DNA from: Methylococcales bacterium
GTDB lineage: Bacteria > Pseudomonadota > Gammaproteobacteria > Methylococcales > Methylomonadaceae
Reading direction: 5' to 3'
Assembly (NCBI GenBank): GCA_030654015.1
Contig: JAURYI010000080.1
Coordinates: 1-54,656, forward strand
Length of the DNA: 54,656 nt
This document shows positions 36,128 to 43,991 of this stretch, one piece after another (position 1 is the first letter of the stretch; every line of letters starts with the position of its first letter). The position numbers and the translations under genes are program-made. Below the pieces are notes generated by a model, which worked only from the letters and a program-made list of their open reading frames with translations, was not told where the DNA came from and ran no database searches.

Positions 36128-36430
36128 ATGACAGAATCAACGCACGAAAGCGTACATTTTTGCCAAAATTGGCAACAACAACTCGCTCAGGCATTTACCC
36201 ACATAGACGACCTGTGTCGGTATTTAGACTTAAATCCCAGTGACTTACCTGTATAGGCGATTGCCGCACAACAGTTCGCTTTGTGTGTACCATTAAGTGT
36301 TGCCGCCCGCATGGAAAAAGACAACCCACACGCCCCATTATTGCGTCAGGTGTTGCCGATAACAGACGAACTCGCGTTTTATGCAGCTGATACCAATGCC
36401 CCCGCCACCCAAACAGCTATCCTGCACAGA
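36128..36430 (+). pseudogene. Broken 5' fragment of epmB
   Basis: The frame starts at ATG 36128 and is closely similar to the first 100 or so codons of the intact epmB at 41196: NWQQQLAQAF, LDLNPSDL and LLRQVLPITDELAFYA are shared. It carries a TAG stop at codon 43, lacks a short in-frame segment (the VGDLP region) and ends abruptly after ILHR, four bases before the stop codon of the TolC-like gene. It lies in the ancestral head-to-head position beside efp. It lacks the radical-SAM cysteines and cannot be functional. Confidence 0.93.
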
Positions 36431-36433
36431 TTA

Positions 36434-37819
36434 TCAATATGCGGGTTTGCCCAGTGCGGCTCGATAATCGGCAAGTCCTTTCAGCAGGTTGCTGGTCGCC
36501 TCAGCACTCAGCAAGGCGGCATCTCCGTTGGCAATTTCACGCAGATTGACGAACAACAAGGTGGTTTCGCCTAATTCAAAACGGGTGCGTTCGCCGTCTT
36601 CGAGTTGCTGGGTGGCTTTTTGTTGTGATTGGGTCAGTACCAAGCGTTGCTGTGCAGCGGATAGCGCGGACAAAATATCTTTAATTTCAGCGGCAATGCG
36701 ATTGTCTAATAAGTTCTGCTCTAATTTCAAACGCTGTAGATTCGCGGCGGCGACTTGTGTACGCCCTGTTGCAACGCGGCGTTGTAATGGTATATCTACA
36801 TTAAGCCCTAAATAGAGTTCACTGCGATTGAGTTTTTTTTCACCATTGCCTATATCCTGACTGCCTGTCACGGATAAATCCACCGCTGGCGCGAGTTGGT
36901 TTTCTTGCAGTTCCAGTTCTGTTTTATTTTGTTCAATTTGTAAATCCAGACGCTGTAAATCAGGTCTTTGTGCGCGAGCTATTTCCAAGGCTTTGCGGTA
37001 ATCCAATGTGTTGTTTGGCTCATGAGGGGGAAAAGTAGCGGGCAACTGCCGACTGTCGGGCAGCTTTGGTTGTCCATCAGCATCGCGCCAGTACAATGAA
37101 AGCTGGATTGCCGTTTGTTCTAACAGGCGTTGCGCGGCTACTTTGCGTTCTTGGCGTTCAATAATGGCGCGTTGATTATCGAGTGCTTCAAATTCAGGAA
37201 TATCACCTGCCGCCACCCGTTGGCGTATGCCATCATTACGTTGTTCGGCAATGTTCAGCAAGCGTTCCGTAATTTGCAAACGCTGTCCTGCCAGTACCCA
37301 GTCCCAATAACGATGCGTTGCTAGGCGACTAATTTCCAGCAAGGTTTGATCAAATTCGTGGTCAGCGATGCCTAGACCCAGTTCCGCTTTTTTTAAACCC
37401 GCACGACGGCTGTCGATGTCGCGGTTACGCCACAGTGGAATATTGACTCCGAGGCGCATTTCGCCCTCCTCGGCGGTAAGGCTTTTACCATCGTAGACCG
37501 CATAATCACCTGCGCCGCGTCGCCAGCCGCCAAAAAATGTCGTGCCTCCTAAGCTGGTAGGTTGTTCAATGCTAATATCGTTATTCTGGTTTTCGTATAT
37601 ACCGATAACCGAGTAACTATTTCTCGATTTCAGCAGGGTATCAAAGCCGCCTTCTGCGGCTTGATGTTCACCCTCAGAGGCGCGTTGTCGTTGCTGGGCA
37701 ATTAACAAATTAGGAAAGGCTTGCTGTGCCGAAGTCAATACTTCATCCAATGTTAATGTCTGTCCAGCGACTGACCAGCAGGGCAAAAGGATAATAATCA
37801 ATGCCACGATTCTGTTCAT
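36434..37819 (-). CDS. TolC-like outer-membrane efflux protein
   Basis: The 461-residue outer-membrane efflux family protein has a signal peptide (about 1-19, ending SVAGQ), two repeated coiled-coil halves, and DVDIPLQRRVATGR and FELGETTLLFVNLRE blocks of the OEP family. It should form the outer-membrane channel of a type I-like exporter with the HlyD-like adaptor and ABC protein, each overlapping the next gene by ATGA. The 3' end abuts the epmB fragment with only a few bases between, marking one border of the inserted exporter block. Confidence 0.88.
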   Translation of the reverse strand: MNRIVALIIILLPCWSVAGQTLTLDEVLTSAQQAFPNLLIAQQRQRASEGEHQAAEGGFDTLLKSRNSYSVIGIYENQNNDISIEQPTSLGGTTFFGGWRRGAGDYAVYDGKSLTAEEGEMRLGVNIPLWRNRDIDSRRAGLKKAELGLGIADHEFDQTLLEISRLATHRYWDWVLAGQRLQITERLLNIAEQRNDGIRQRVAAGDIPEFEALDNQRAIIERQERKVAAQRLLEQTAIQLSLYWRDADGQPKLPDSRQLPATFPPHEPNNTLDYRKALEIARAQRPDLQRLDLQIEQNKTELELQENQLAPAVDLSVTGSQDIGNGEKKLNRSELYLGLNVDIPLQRRVATGRTQVAAANLQRLKLEQNLLDNRIAAEIKDILSALSAAQQRLVLTQSQQKATQQLEDGERTRFELGETTLLFVNLREIANGDAALLSAEATSNLLKGLADYRAALGKPAY

Positions 37820-39189
37820 TTGTCTTTTTTCTCGCTACTGTCTTGAGTTTTGTTTTTATCATCGCTTTTACTGTCGCCCTTGGTTTTTTCGATGGGATTG
37901 GATTCGGGTAAAACCAGCGGGGGAAAGCCGTTAAAAATCCGCCATAATTCATAGCCCAAGGTCACTTGACCCAATAACACCCAGCCATTGACACGCACCC
38001 CTTGACGCAAAAATCGCGGGCTGGGCCAATCAATACCGTCTTCAACTAAAGCGGTGACAAGAACACGGAAATTGCCTTTGCCATCGTCGGTAGAATCTAT
38101 GAGCGTCACTTTGCCTGCAAATGAACCAATGGAAAATTCTGGCCAGCCGCCAAATTGTATGGCGGGGTAGCCTTCAAACTGGAGGCGCACATGACTATCG
38201 TTGATAATCAACGGCAGGTCGTTGCCATCCACCCACAATTCAACGGCGCGTTGTTCCACGTCGGGAATTAAAATTGCCAAGGCTTGACCTGCTTTCACCA
38301 ATTCCGCATTTGGATTAGCGAGTAAACGTAAAATGGTGCCGTCACGCGGCGCAGTAATGACTTGAGTTTGCTGCCGCGCCAGTTTAGTTTCCAGCTTTAG
38401 CAAATCAGCAAGGATAACACTTTGATCTTCTAAGGCTTTATTAAGTTCGGATTTGGCTTTTTCAATGCCGCCAGCGGTATCAGCGGTGAGTTTTTGCCGA
38501 TCGGCACTCAGGGCATCAACTTCGCTTTTCGCCGCTTGCAAGCCCGCTTGCGCCCGCTCAACTTCCGCATAACGTTGTGCCATTTCCAGCGTGGACAGCT
38601 CTAAAGTACGTTGTGATGCCAAGCCTTTCGCCTGTAATTGTTGTTGTCTGGATAAATTCAAATTCGCCGTTTTTTTGGCAGCCTGAGCAGCATCGACTGA
38701 CTGCACGGCGGCTTTGTAGCGTTCATTCGCCATGTTGATCCGCGATGCAGCCGCAGTCAACGCCTGTGGTCGTGCTTGTTCAGTCATGCGTAACTGTTCA
38801 CGAAAGGTTTCCACTCGGCTGTCAATGGCACGCTGTTTGGTCAAAAGTGCTTGCTGTTCGCCAGACAATCGTTGTAACAATAAGGGATCATTGTCGAGCA
38901 GCTCTACCAATATATCGCCTTGTTTAACTTGTGAGCCTTCTTTAACCAAAAACTGTTTTACTCGTCCTTCGACAGGTGCGCTAATCATCTGTTGACGTTC
39001 TGCGGGCGCGTAGGCGACAACGCGCCCAATACCACGCACGTTTTGTTGCCAAGGTGTCAAGAGCAGAAAGATGATTAAAACCACAAACAGTATCGACAAG
39101 TAGCGTGCAAGTCGCCCTACCAGTGGCGTAGTTTTTGCTTGAACTAAGGCATCGAGTTCCAATAGGTGTAAAGCGGGTTGGTTTTTCAT
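37816..39189 (-). CDS. HlyD-family periplasmic adaptor protein
   Basis: The 457-residue membrane-fusion protein has one N-terminal membrane helix (about 28-47), then a lipoyl-like half (VEGRVKQFLVKEGSQVKQGDILVEL, about 74-98), a long coiled coil (about 110-270) and the second lipoyl half (ITAPRDGTILRLLANPNAELVKAGQ, about 278-302). A beta-barrel and a charged Lys/Asp-rich tail (about 430-457) follow. The tail is unusual for the family. It bridges the ABC protein in the inner membrane and the TolC-like channel. Both neighbours overlap it by 4 bases. Confidence 0.9.
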   Translation of the reverse strand: MKNQPALHLLELDALVQAKTTPLVGRLARYLSILFVVLIIFLLLTPWQQNVRGIGRVVAYAPAERQQMISAPVEGRVKQFLVKEGSQVKQGDILVELLDNDPLLLQRLSGEQQALLTKQRAIDSRVETFREQLRMTEQARPQALTAAASRINMANERYKAAVQSVDAAQAAKKTANLNLSRQQQLQAKGLASQRTLELSTLEMAQRYAEVERAQAGLQAAKSEVDALSADRQKLTADTAGGIEKAKSELNKALEDQSVILADLLKLETKLARQQTQVITAPRDGTILRLLANPNAELVKAGQALAILIPDVEQRAVELWVDGNDLPLIINDSHVRLQFEGYPAIQFGGWPEFSIGSFAGKVTLIDSTDDGKGNFRVLVTALVEDGIDWPSPRFLRQGVRVNGWVLLGQVTLGYELWRIFNGFPPLVLPESNPIEKTKGDSKSDDKNKTQDSSEKKDK

Positions 39190-40865
39190 TGGTTTTTACC
39201 GTCAATGTCAGTGGTTATTGCAAACGGTACACCTTGCTCAATACGGATATGGCGTTGGCAACGGGCAATAACCTGTGAATGGTGGCTATTGACAATCAAT
39301 GTCCACGGCGCGTCATGTGCCACTAAGACCTCAAGCAGTGCGGGTAAAATATCTGCATCAATGCGATCCAACACGCCATCCAATAATAATAGCCGTGGTC
39401 GTTTAAGCATTGCCCTTGCCAGTGTCAATCGCAAACTCTGCTCAGGGGTCAGTGGCATTCCATTGATGCCTAATTGAGTATTTAAACCATCGGGTAACTG
39501 ACTAATGGTATTTTGCAGTCCGACTTGCTTCAAGACCTGCTGTAGCGTTTGCAACTCAAATTCAGTACCGAAATGCAGGTTATCCAGTATAGTGGCTTCG
39601 ATTTGTTCAGCATCACGCACTAAACTCACCGTGTCCCGCAACAACCCCAAATTAAGATCACGCAAATCATGATTATCAAGGCAGACATAACCCGCATTAG
39701 GGGTGCGTAGTCCAAATAATACATCCAGCAAACTTCCTCGATTGCTGCCTTGACTAATCACTAGTGATTCGCCAGCGGCAAGATGCAAGTCAAAACCGCG
39801 TAACACATCTAAATAGAGGCTTTCTGGTAAATAAATGCCATATATATCAACCTGATAGGGCTTATTGCTGACATTAAGTGTCATGCCCTGAGTCGCTTCT
39901 TGGGGTAAGTCCAGTAAATGCCCGATTTTATCAACACTGACCAACAAGGTGTAGTAAGTCTCCATCATTTTACCTAAGCGTGTTAGACCGTAAATCATGG
40001 CACTCACTACTAATTCAGCAGCAATCAATTGTCCTAAACTGAGTTGATGATCAATGACCAGCCACCCACCCATACCTAACAATAGGGTACTGGCGATAGT
40101 ATGCAGTGCTAACGCGCTAATATTTTGCCGATTTAATACCCGAAAATGCTGGATGCACGCCTCTAGGTAGTCAAGCGCGATACGCTCAGTTCTTGCTTTT
40201 AAAAAGGCTCTGTCGCTGGCTGATTTGCCCAATAAAGGATTGGTAGCGATATTTTCCAGCCATGCCGCCGCCGCGTATTTGGTTTTTGATTCTATAATCG
40301 CGGTTTTTACCCCGTTTTTACTCATGACAAATAAAATCAGTGCCAGCACGGTGATTAAAAACAAGTCAAAAGCCAGCAGCAATGGATGATAAAACCCAAG
40401 CAGCAGCATACCTATCACGGTTTGCAGCACATACCCTAAGGTTTCCAATAACAGCACGGCGGTTGTTTTTTGCAGGGTAACTACATCAAAAAAACGGTTA
40501 GCCAACTCAGGAAGATAGTGATCGTCACGAATGGCAACCTGGGCTTGTTGCAGACGCAAAGCTATATCACCAAACAGACGAATAAACAAACGGCGTTGCA
40601 ATTTTTCCACCACATAAAACTGCAAGGCAACCAAGGTATTACTAAAGCTGATCAATACGAGCAATACCAGCGTTAGCACCAGTAATGGCTGGAATAACGC
40701 ACCAAAAGCAATGGTATTCACCAATGCCTGCACCGCAACAGGTGTTGCCAGTGACAATAAACCAATACCAACACCGTACGCAATCAGTGTACCGATGTCT
40801 TCACGTTCTAAGTTAATGAGTTGTTGCAGACGTTCTAGGGGGGACTGTGTTTCGTGAGTATTCAT
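39186..40865 (-). CDS. ABC exporter-like protein with degenerate nucleotide-binding motifs
   Basis: This 559-residue half-transporter has a type I exporter membrane domain with six helices (about 30-305) and a C-terminal ABC-like domain (about 345-555). The ATPase motifs are eroded. The Walker A equivalent is GSNRGSLL, with the Lys replaced by Arg376. The signature LSGGQ has become LTPEQ. In Walker B LLLLDG the catalytic Glu is Gly497, and the Q-loop Gln is not evident. The fold, frame and operon are intact, so this is divergence rather than recent decay. There is no N-terminal peptidase domain. It is the first gene of the three-gene exporter. ATP hydrolysis is doubtful, and a partner ATPase or a non-transport role is possible. 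Confidence 0.87.
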   Translation of the reverse strand: MNTHETQSPLERLQQLINLEREDIGTLIAYGVGIGLLSLATPVAVQALVNTIAFGALFQPLLVLTLVLLVLISFSNTLVALQFYVVEKLQRRLFIRLFGDIALRLQQAQVAIRDDHYLPELANRFFDVVTLQKTTAVLLLETLGYVLQTVIGMLLLGFYHPLLLAFDLFLITVLALILFVMSKNGVKTAIIESKTKYAAAAWLENIATNPLLGKSASDRAFLKARTERIALDYLEACIQHFRVLNRQNISALALHTIASTLLLGMGGWLVIDHQLSLGQLIAAELVVSAMIYGLTRLGKMMETYYTLLVSVDKIGHLLDLPQEATQGMTLNVSNKPYQVDIYGIYLPESLYLDVLRGFDLHLAAGESLVISQGSNRGSLLDVLFGLRTPNAGYVCLDNHDLRDLNLGLLRDTVSLVRDAEQIEATILDNLHFGTEFELQTLQQVLKQVGLQNTISQLPDGLNTQLGINGMPLTPEQSLRLTLARAMLKRPRLLLLDGVLDRIDADILPALLEVLVAHDAPWTLIVNSHHSQVIARCQRHIRIEQGVPFAITTDIDGKNQ

Positions 40866-41195
40866 AGAATTAGGTTATGGTTAAGATTACGGTAACCGAT
40901 ATTTTTCTTGATTTTCGTTCACTGCCACATTAAAAACATGGCGTGTACCTACGCGAGGACAAGGAGATTAGGCACTCCGACTAACTCACTCGCCAGAGAG
41001 TCATCGTGGGCTTTTTACACCACCTGTCTGTTTTATTTCACTGATTTCTGGATGAGTTTCAAATCTGGATAGCAACCCAGCGTTAAACTCACTGGCACTA
41101 TAACTGATTATTTTATCCTCAAGATGACAAGCAATATAAAGTCAGGCAATTATAATAGAGGCAATCCTTGAATAAAAACCTTAAATAATCAACGC
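40866..41195. other. Gap between the exporter and epmB, ending in duplicated efp/epmB sequence
   Basis: No gene is seen. The first 200 bases should hold the exporter promoter (minus strand) and show no recognisable feature. From about 41077 the sequence resembles the efp start region and the efp-epmB intergenic region at 36012-36127, including ACTCACT...ACTATAACT, TTTTATCCTCAAGATGA and ATTATAATAGA. Confidence 0.7.
41077..41111 (-). pseudogene. Remnant of the efp 5' end
   Basis: GTTAAACTCACTGGCACTATAACTGATTATTTTATCC on the plus strand, read in part here, matches the first dozen efp codons at 36012-36045 (TTTAAACTCACT...ACTATAACTAGCCATTTTATCC). The efp ATG has been lost (CAT to TTA). It shows that the duplicated block reached from inside efp across the promoter into epmB. 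Confidence 0.8.
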
Positions 41196-42197
41196 ATGAC
41201 CGAAACCGCTCATTTTGCCAAGAACTGGCAACAACAACTCGCCCAAGCCTTCACCAACATAGACGACCTGTGTCAGTATTTAGACTTAAATCCCAGTGAC
41301 TTAGCTGTATCAACAAGTGCCGCGCAACAGTTCGCCTTGCGTGTGCCGTTAAGTTTTGCCGCCAGCATGGAAAAAGGCAACCCACACGACCCCTTATTGC
41401 GCCAAGTGTTGCCGATAACAGACGAACTCGCGTTTTATGCAGGTTATACGAACGACCCCGTCGGCGACTTACCTGCCGCCACCCAAACAGGCATCCTGCA
41501 CAAATACCAAGGGCGCGTATTACTCATCAACACAGGCAGCTGTGCCATTAACTGCCGCTATTGCTTCCGCCGCAACTTCCCCTACGCCGACTTACAACTC
41601 AGCAAACAACAAGAACACGCAGTCATACAAAGCATACAAAACGACCCCAGCATCCACGAAGTTATTTTCAGCGGCGGCGACCCCTTATTACTCAACGATG
41701 CCAGACTCAGCCGCCTCATCGAACAAATCAACCAAATCGACCACATCAAACGCATCCGCATCCATAGCCGCCTGCCCATCGTCCTGCCTGCGCGTATTAC
41801 CCCCGAACTCATTCACACGCTAACCCAAAGTCCCAAACAAATTATCCTAGTGCTACATTGCAACCACGCCAACGAACTCAACGAGCGCGTCATCAACGCC
41901 TGCCAACAACTCAAAAAACACGGCATCACCTTATTAAATCAATCCGTGCTGTTAAAAGGAGTCAATGACGATGCGACTGTACTGTGTGAACTCAGCGAAC
42001 GCTTATTCCAACACGGCGTAATGCCCTACTACCTGCACCTACTAGACAAAGCCACAGGTACAGGGCATTTTGCAGTATCAGAAACGGAGGCTTTATTATT
42101 AATGGAACGGGTACAAGCCTGTCTTTCGGGCTATCTTGTGCCTAAGTTGGTTAAAGAAGTCGCGGGGGCGGAGTCTAAGCGGTATGTGGTGGGGTAA
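41196..42197 (+). CDS. epmB: EF-P lysine 2,3-aminomutase EpmB
   Basis: The 333-residue radical-SAM enzyme makes the beta-lysine that EpmA ligates to EF-P. The iron-sulfur cluster motif CxxxCxxC is in SCAINCRYCFRR (about 106-117), followed by the PLP-binding and GGDPLL regions (VIFSGGDPLLL). Length and the absence of the extra C-terminal domain match EpmB rather than catabolic lysine aminomutase. It sits 5 kb from efp because the exporter block lies between them. Its own upstream region is a copy of the efp-epmB promoter. Confidence 0.96.
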   Translation: MTETAHFAKNWQQQLAQAFTNIDDLCQYLDLNPSDLAVSTSAAQQFALRVPLSFAASMEKGNPHDPLLRQVLPITDELAFYAGYTNDPVGDLPAATQTGILHKYQGRVLLINTGSCAINCRYCFRRNFPYADLQLSKQQEHAVIQSIQNDPSIHEVIFSGGDPLLLNDARLSRLIEQINQIDHIKRIRIHSRLPIVLPARITPELIHTLTQSPKQIILVLHCNHANELNERVINACQQLKKHGITLLNQSVLLKGVNDDATVLCELSERLFQHGVMPYYLHLLDKATGTGHFAVSETEALLLMERVQACLSGYLVPKLVKEVAGAESKRYVVG

Positions 42198-42208
42198 ATA
42201 ACTTCGTA

Positions 42209-42292
42209 GTAGGGTGGGCAAACGGCTCTATCGTTTGCCCACGCGGGGTTGTATAATCGGTGGGCAAGCAAAAAGACGCTTGCCCACCCTAC
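42209..42292. repeat. Intergenic inverted repeat of the GTAGGGTGGGCAA type
   Basis: The element begins GTAGGGTGGGCAAACG and ends GCTTGCCCACCCTAC. Two inner stems, GTGGGCAAACG/CGTTTGCCCAC and GTGGGCAAGC/GCTTGCCCAC, make a two-hairpin structure. It lies between epmB and the AT-rich two-gene cassette and is the same general type as the repeats at 7916 and 43615. Confidence 0.85.
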
Positions 42293-42326
42293 CTGACTAC
42301 CTGACTAATAAAAAGAGGAGAAAATT

Positions 42327-42677
42327 ATGATTGCGCATTGGGCTTTATTTCCTGAATATGCTTTTTTGGGAGCAATGGGAGCAGCTTCTTTAGAATGGCT
42401 AAAAAATTACGAACTGCAAAATAAACTTGAAAAGAAAAAATATGAGCGACTTATAAAAAGTTCGACGTACTGGTTAAAGTTTTTCTTATTTATTTTTGCC
42501 TCTGGGTTTATAGCATGGGCAATGAATGAAAATAATCCAAACTCAGCAGTATGGCAGATTGTTATGAGCGGTATAAGTGCAAATGCCTTAATTAATCAAA
42601 GTAGTCAAGCTTTATTATCTAAGGAGCGTTTACATGCTGGCGAGGAAGAGAAAATCAGTATTAGTGATTTGTTTTAG
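42327..42677 (+). CDS. Small membrane protein of AT-rich cassette (unknown family)
   Basis: I do not recognise this 116-residue protein. It has a weakly hydrophobic N-terminus (about 5-23), a Lys/Glu-rich amphipathic stretch (about 26-43, LQNKLEKKKYERLIKSS) and a clear membrane helix (about 49-65, WLKFFLFIFASGFIAWAM). A Ser/Asn-rich segment and an acidic tail follow. AGAGGAG precedes the start by 6 bases. Base composition is much richer in A+T than epmB upstream or the ter genes downstream, which suggests acquired DNA. The next gene follows after 12 bases with a strong AAGGAG, so the two form a unit. Confidence 0.75.
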   Translation: MIAHWALFPEYAFLGAMGAASLEWLKNYELQNKLEKKKYERLIKSSTYWLKFFLFIFASGFIAWAMNENNPNSAVWQIVMSGISANALINQSSQALLSKERLHAGEEEKISISDLF

Positions 42678-42689
42678 AAGGAGAATATT

Positions 42690-43610
42690 ATGAAATTAGC
42701 TGTAGTGTTTGGATTCTTATTGTTCTCATCAATGGAGTTTTCTTACGATGGGCTTCCTATTCAGATAGTGAGATTACCAATTTTAAAATCATGCTCATCT
42801 GCCAGTGATGATGTTAAATTTGATTCATCACGTTTTTCATCATCAACAACTGAAGGTACAGAGGAAGGCTTAGAAAAAGGAGCGAAAGATTCAGATACTG
42901 AATTAGCTCTTGGATTAAAAGCAGCAAGTAAGCAATCAGATGAAAGTGATTGGACTCCCTTGGAAGGTGAAACTATAAATAAGCAAGTATTAGGCAGAGT
43001 TTCCGCAAAAAACTTTCAAAGCTTATTTCTTCAACCTGTTATTAACCCACATTTTTTAGTTGCAATGCCAACTACAGCTTTTCAATATAAAAGTGTTTAT
43101 AACAAAGAATTTGTTAGTCTTGGAGCAGAAAAAGAATTAAAGCGATTTAACGATAATATTTCTTCTTCAGCAAATACCTTGAAATTACAAGGAGGAATTA
43201 AACATCTATTTGATGAAATAGATAGAACTAATGACGAGCTTGTTATTGTTTTTGCACACTCTATTGATAATGGTAGAGTTATTGTATTACCTGATGGAAA
43301 TAAGGTTATGGATGACCAAATACATAACTATTGCGCTAATATCAGCAAAGTTTGCGTTGTATTAACTTGTCATGGTGATGATTTTGAAATAAATGGAAAA
43401 ATAACTGCTGATGATGCTTTAATCCTCTGGACTACTGCTATAAAAGCGTATAAAAGAAATGGCTCTACTGATATGAATATTAAAGACTTCATAGATGTAA
43501 TGCGCTTAAAAAGAAAAGAGCTTGAAGAACAACAACGTACAAAAATATTTTTATCTATATCAGGGACAGTGACTGGCGTTAGTTACTATTATTCAAGTGA
43601 GCAAAGATAG
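42690..43610 (+). CDS. Exported protein with a CHAT/caspase-like His...Cys signature
   Basis: I do not recognise the family of this 306-residue protein. An N-terminal signal peptide or anchor (about 1-16) is followed by a Ser/Glu-rich linker (about 36-95) and then a folded part. Residues 183-231 read DELVIVFAHS, a short beta-like RVIVLPDGNKVMDDQI, then VCVVLTCHGDD. This is the order expected of the His strand and the Cys strand in clan CD peptidases (CHAT, caspase): candidate His190 and Cys227. A weak C-terminal hydrophobic stretch (about 285-300) may be a second anchor. It is strongly AT-rich. With the small membrane protein before it, it makes a two-gene module. The protease reading is an inference from motif spacing only. 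Confidence 0.72.
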   Translation: MKLAVVFGFLLFSSMEFSYDGLPIQIVRLPILKSCSSASDDVKFDSSRFSSSTTEGTEEGLEKGAKDSDTELALGLKAASKQSDESDWTPLEGETINKQVLGRVSAKNFQSLFLQPVINPHFLVAMPTTAFQYKSVYNKEFVSLGAEKELKRFNDNISSSANTLKLQGGIKHLFDEIDRTNDELVIVFAHSIDNGRVIVLPDGNKVMDDQIHNYCANISKVCVVLTCHGDDFEINGKITADDALILWTTAIKAYKRNGSTDMNIKDFIDVMRLKRKELEEQQRTKIFLSISGTVTGVSYYYSSEQR

Positions 43611-43614
43611 CCCT

Positions 43615-43730
43615 GTAGGTCGGAATAAGCCTTATTGAGCGGGAGCGAAATAAGGCGTTTCCGACAAACTTATGCGATGTCGGAAACGCCCGTCCTGCGC
43701 TACCGCTTGGACGGTCTTATTCCGACCTAC
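43615..43730. repeat. Inverted repeat GTAGGTCGGAATAAG...CTTATTCCGACCTAC
   Basis: Outer arms of 15 bases are exact reverse complements. An inner pair, CGTTTCCGACA and TGTCGGAAACG, flanks AACTTATGCGA. Between them are GC-rich segments such as GAGCGGGAGCGAAATAAGG. The element is 116 bases long and non-coding. Confidence 0.85.
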
Positions 43731-43737
43731 ATTATTG

Positions 43738-43857
43738 TAAGGTTGCCGTCTTTTTGGCAACCCAACACAACCACGCACAACTATGATTACAAACGTTATT
43801 TGTTCTTCGTGTTTGTTGGGTTGCAAAAAGCGCAGCTCAACCTACCAATAACCTGTA
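43738..43857. repeat. Degenerate GTTGGGTT-type repeat
   Basis: AAGGTTGCC...GGCAACCCAACA at the left and TGTTGGGTTGC...CTCAACCTACC at the right resemble the GTAGGTTGGGTT repeat at 7916-8010 with many changes. It directly follows the preceding repeat. Confidence 0.55.
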
Positions 43858-43870
43858 AGATGCGCCAAAT

Positions 43871-43903
43871 GTAGGATGTGCCGAGGCACGAGGCGCATCC
43901 TAC
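43871..43903. repeat. Short palindromic repeat GTAGGATG...GCGCATCCTAC
   Basis: This 33-base element has arms GTAGGATG and CATCCTAC and a centre GCCGAGGCACGAGGC that can fold further. A partial GATGCGCC lies just before it. Confidence 0.7.
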
Positions 43904-43991
43904 GCGCTGCAAAAATTTTATCCCGCTCGAAACCAAACTCCCTCTGCGGAGTCTTATTGATTTTCAGTTTTAGCTTAAGTGGGTATCAATC

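Larger units (their letters stand above)
43611..43991. other. Repeat-filled intergenic region before the Tae4-like gene
   Basis: There is no convincing gene in these 381 bases. At least three palindromic elements lie end to end: 43615-43730, a degenerate GTTGGGTT-type copy at about 43738-43857, and 43871-43903. The last 80 bases should hold the promoter of the Tae4-like gene. Confidence 0.7.

Noticed and set aside
41437-41823. Long open frames overlapping epmB in other frames on both strands
   Set aside because: epmB itself matches its family throughout, including the CxxxCxxC cluster. The others are low-complexity shadows with no ribosome sites.
43611-43903. Possible CRISPR array
   Set aside because: The repeats are single, unlike one another, and palindromic. 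There are no regularly spaced direct repeats with unique spacers and no cas genes.
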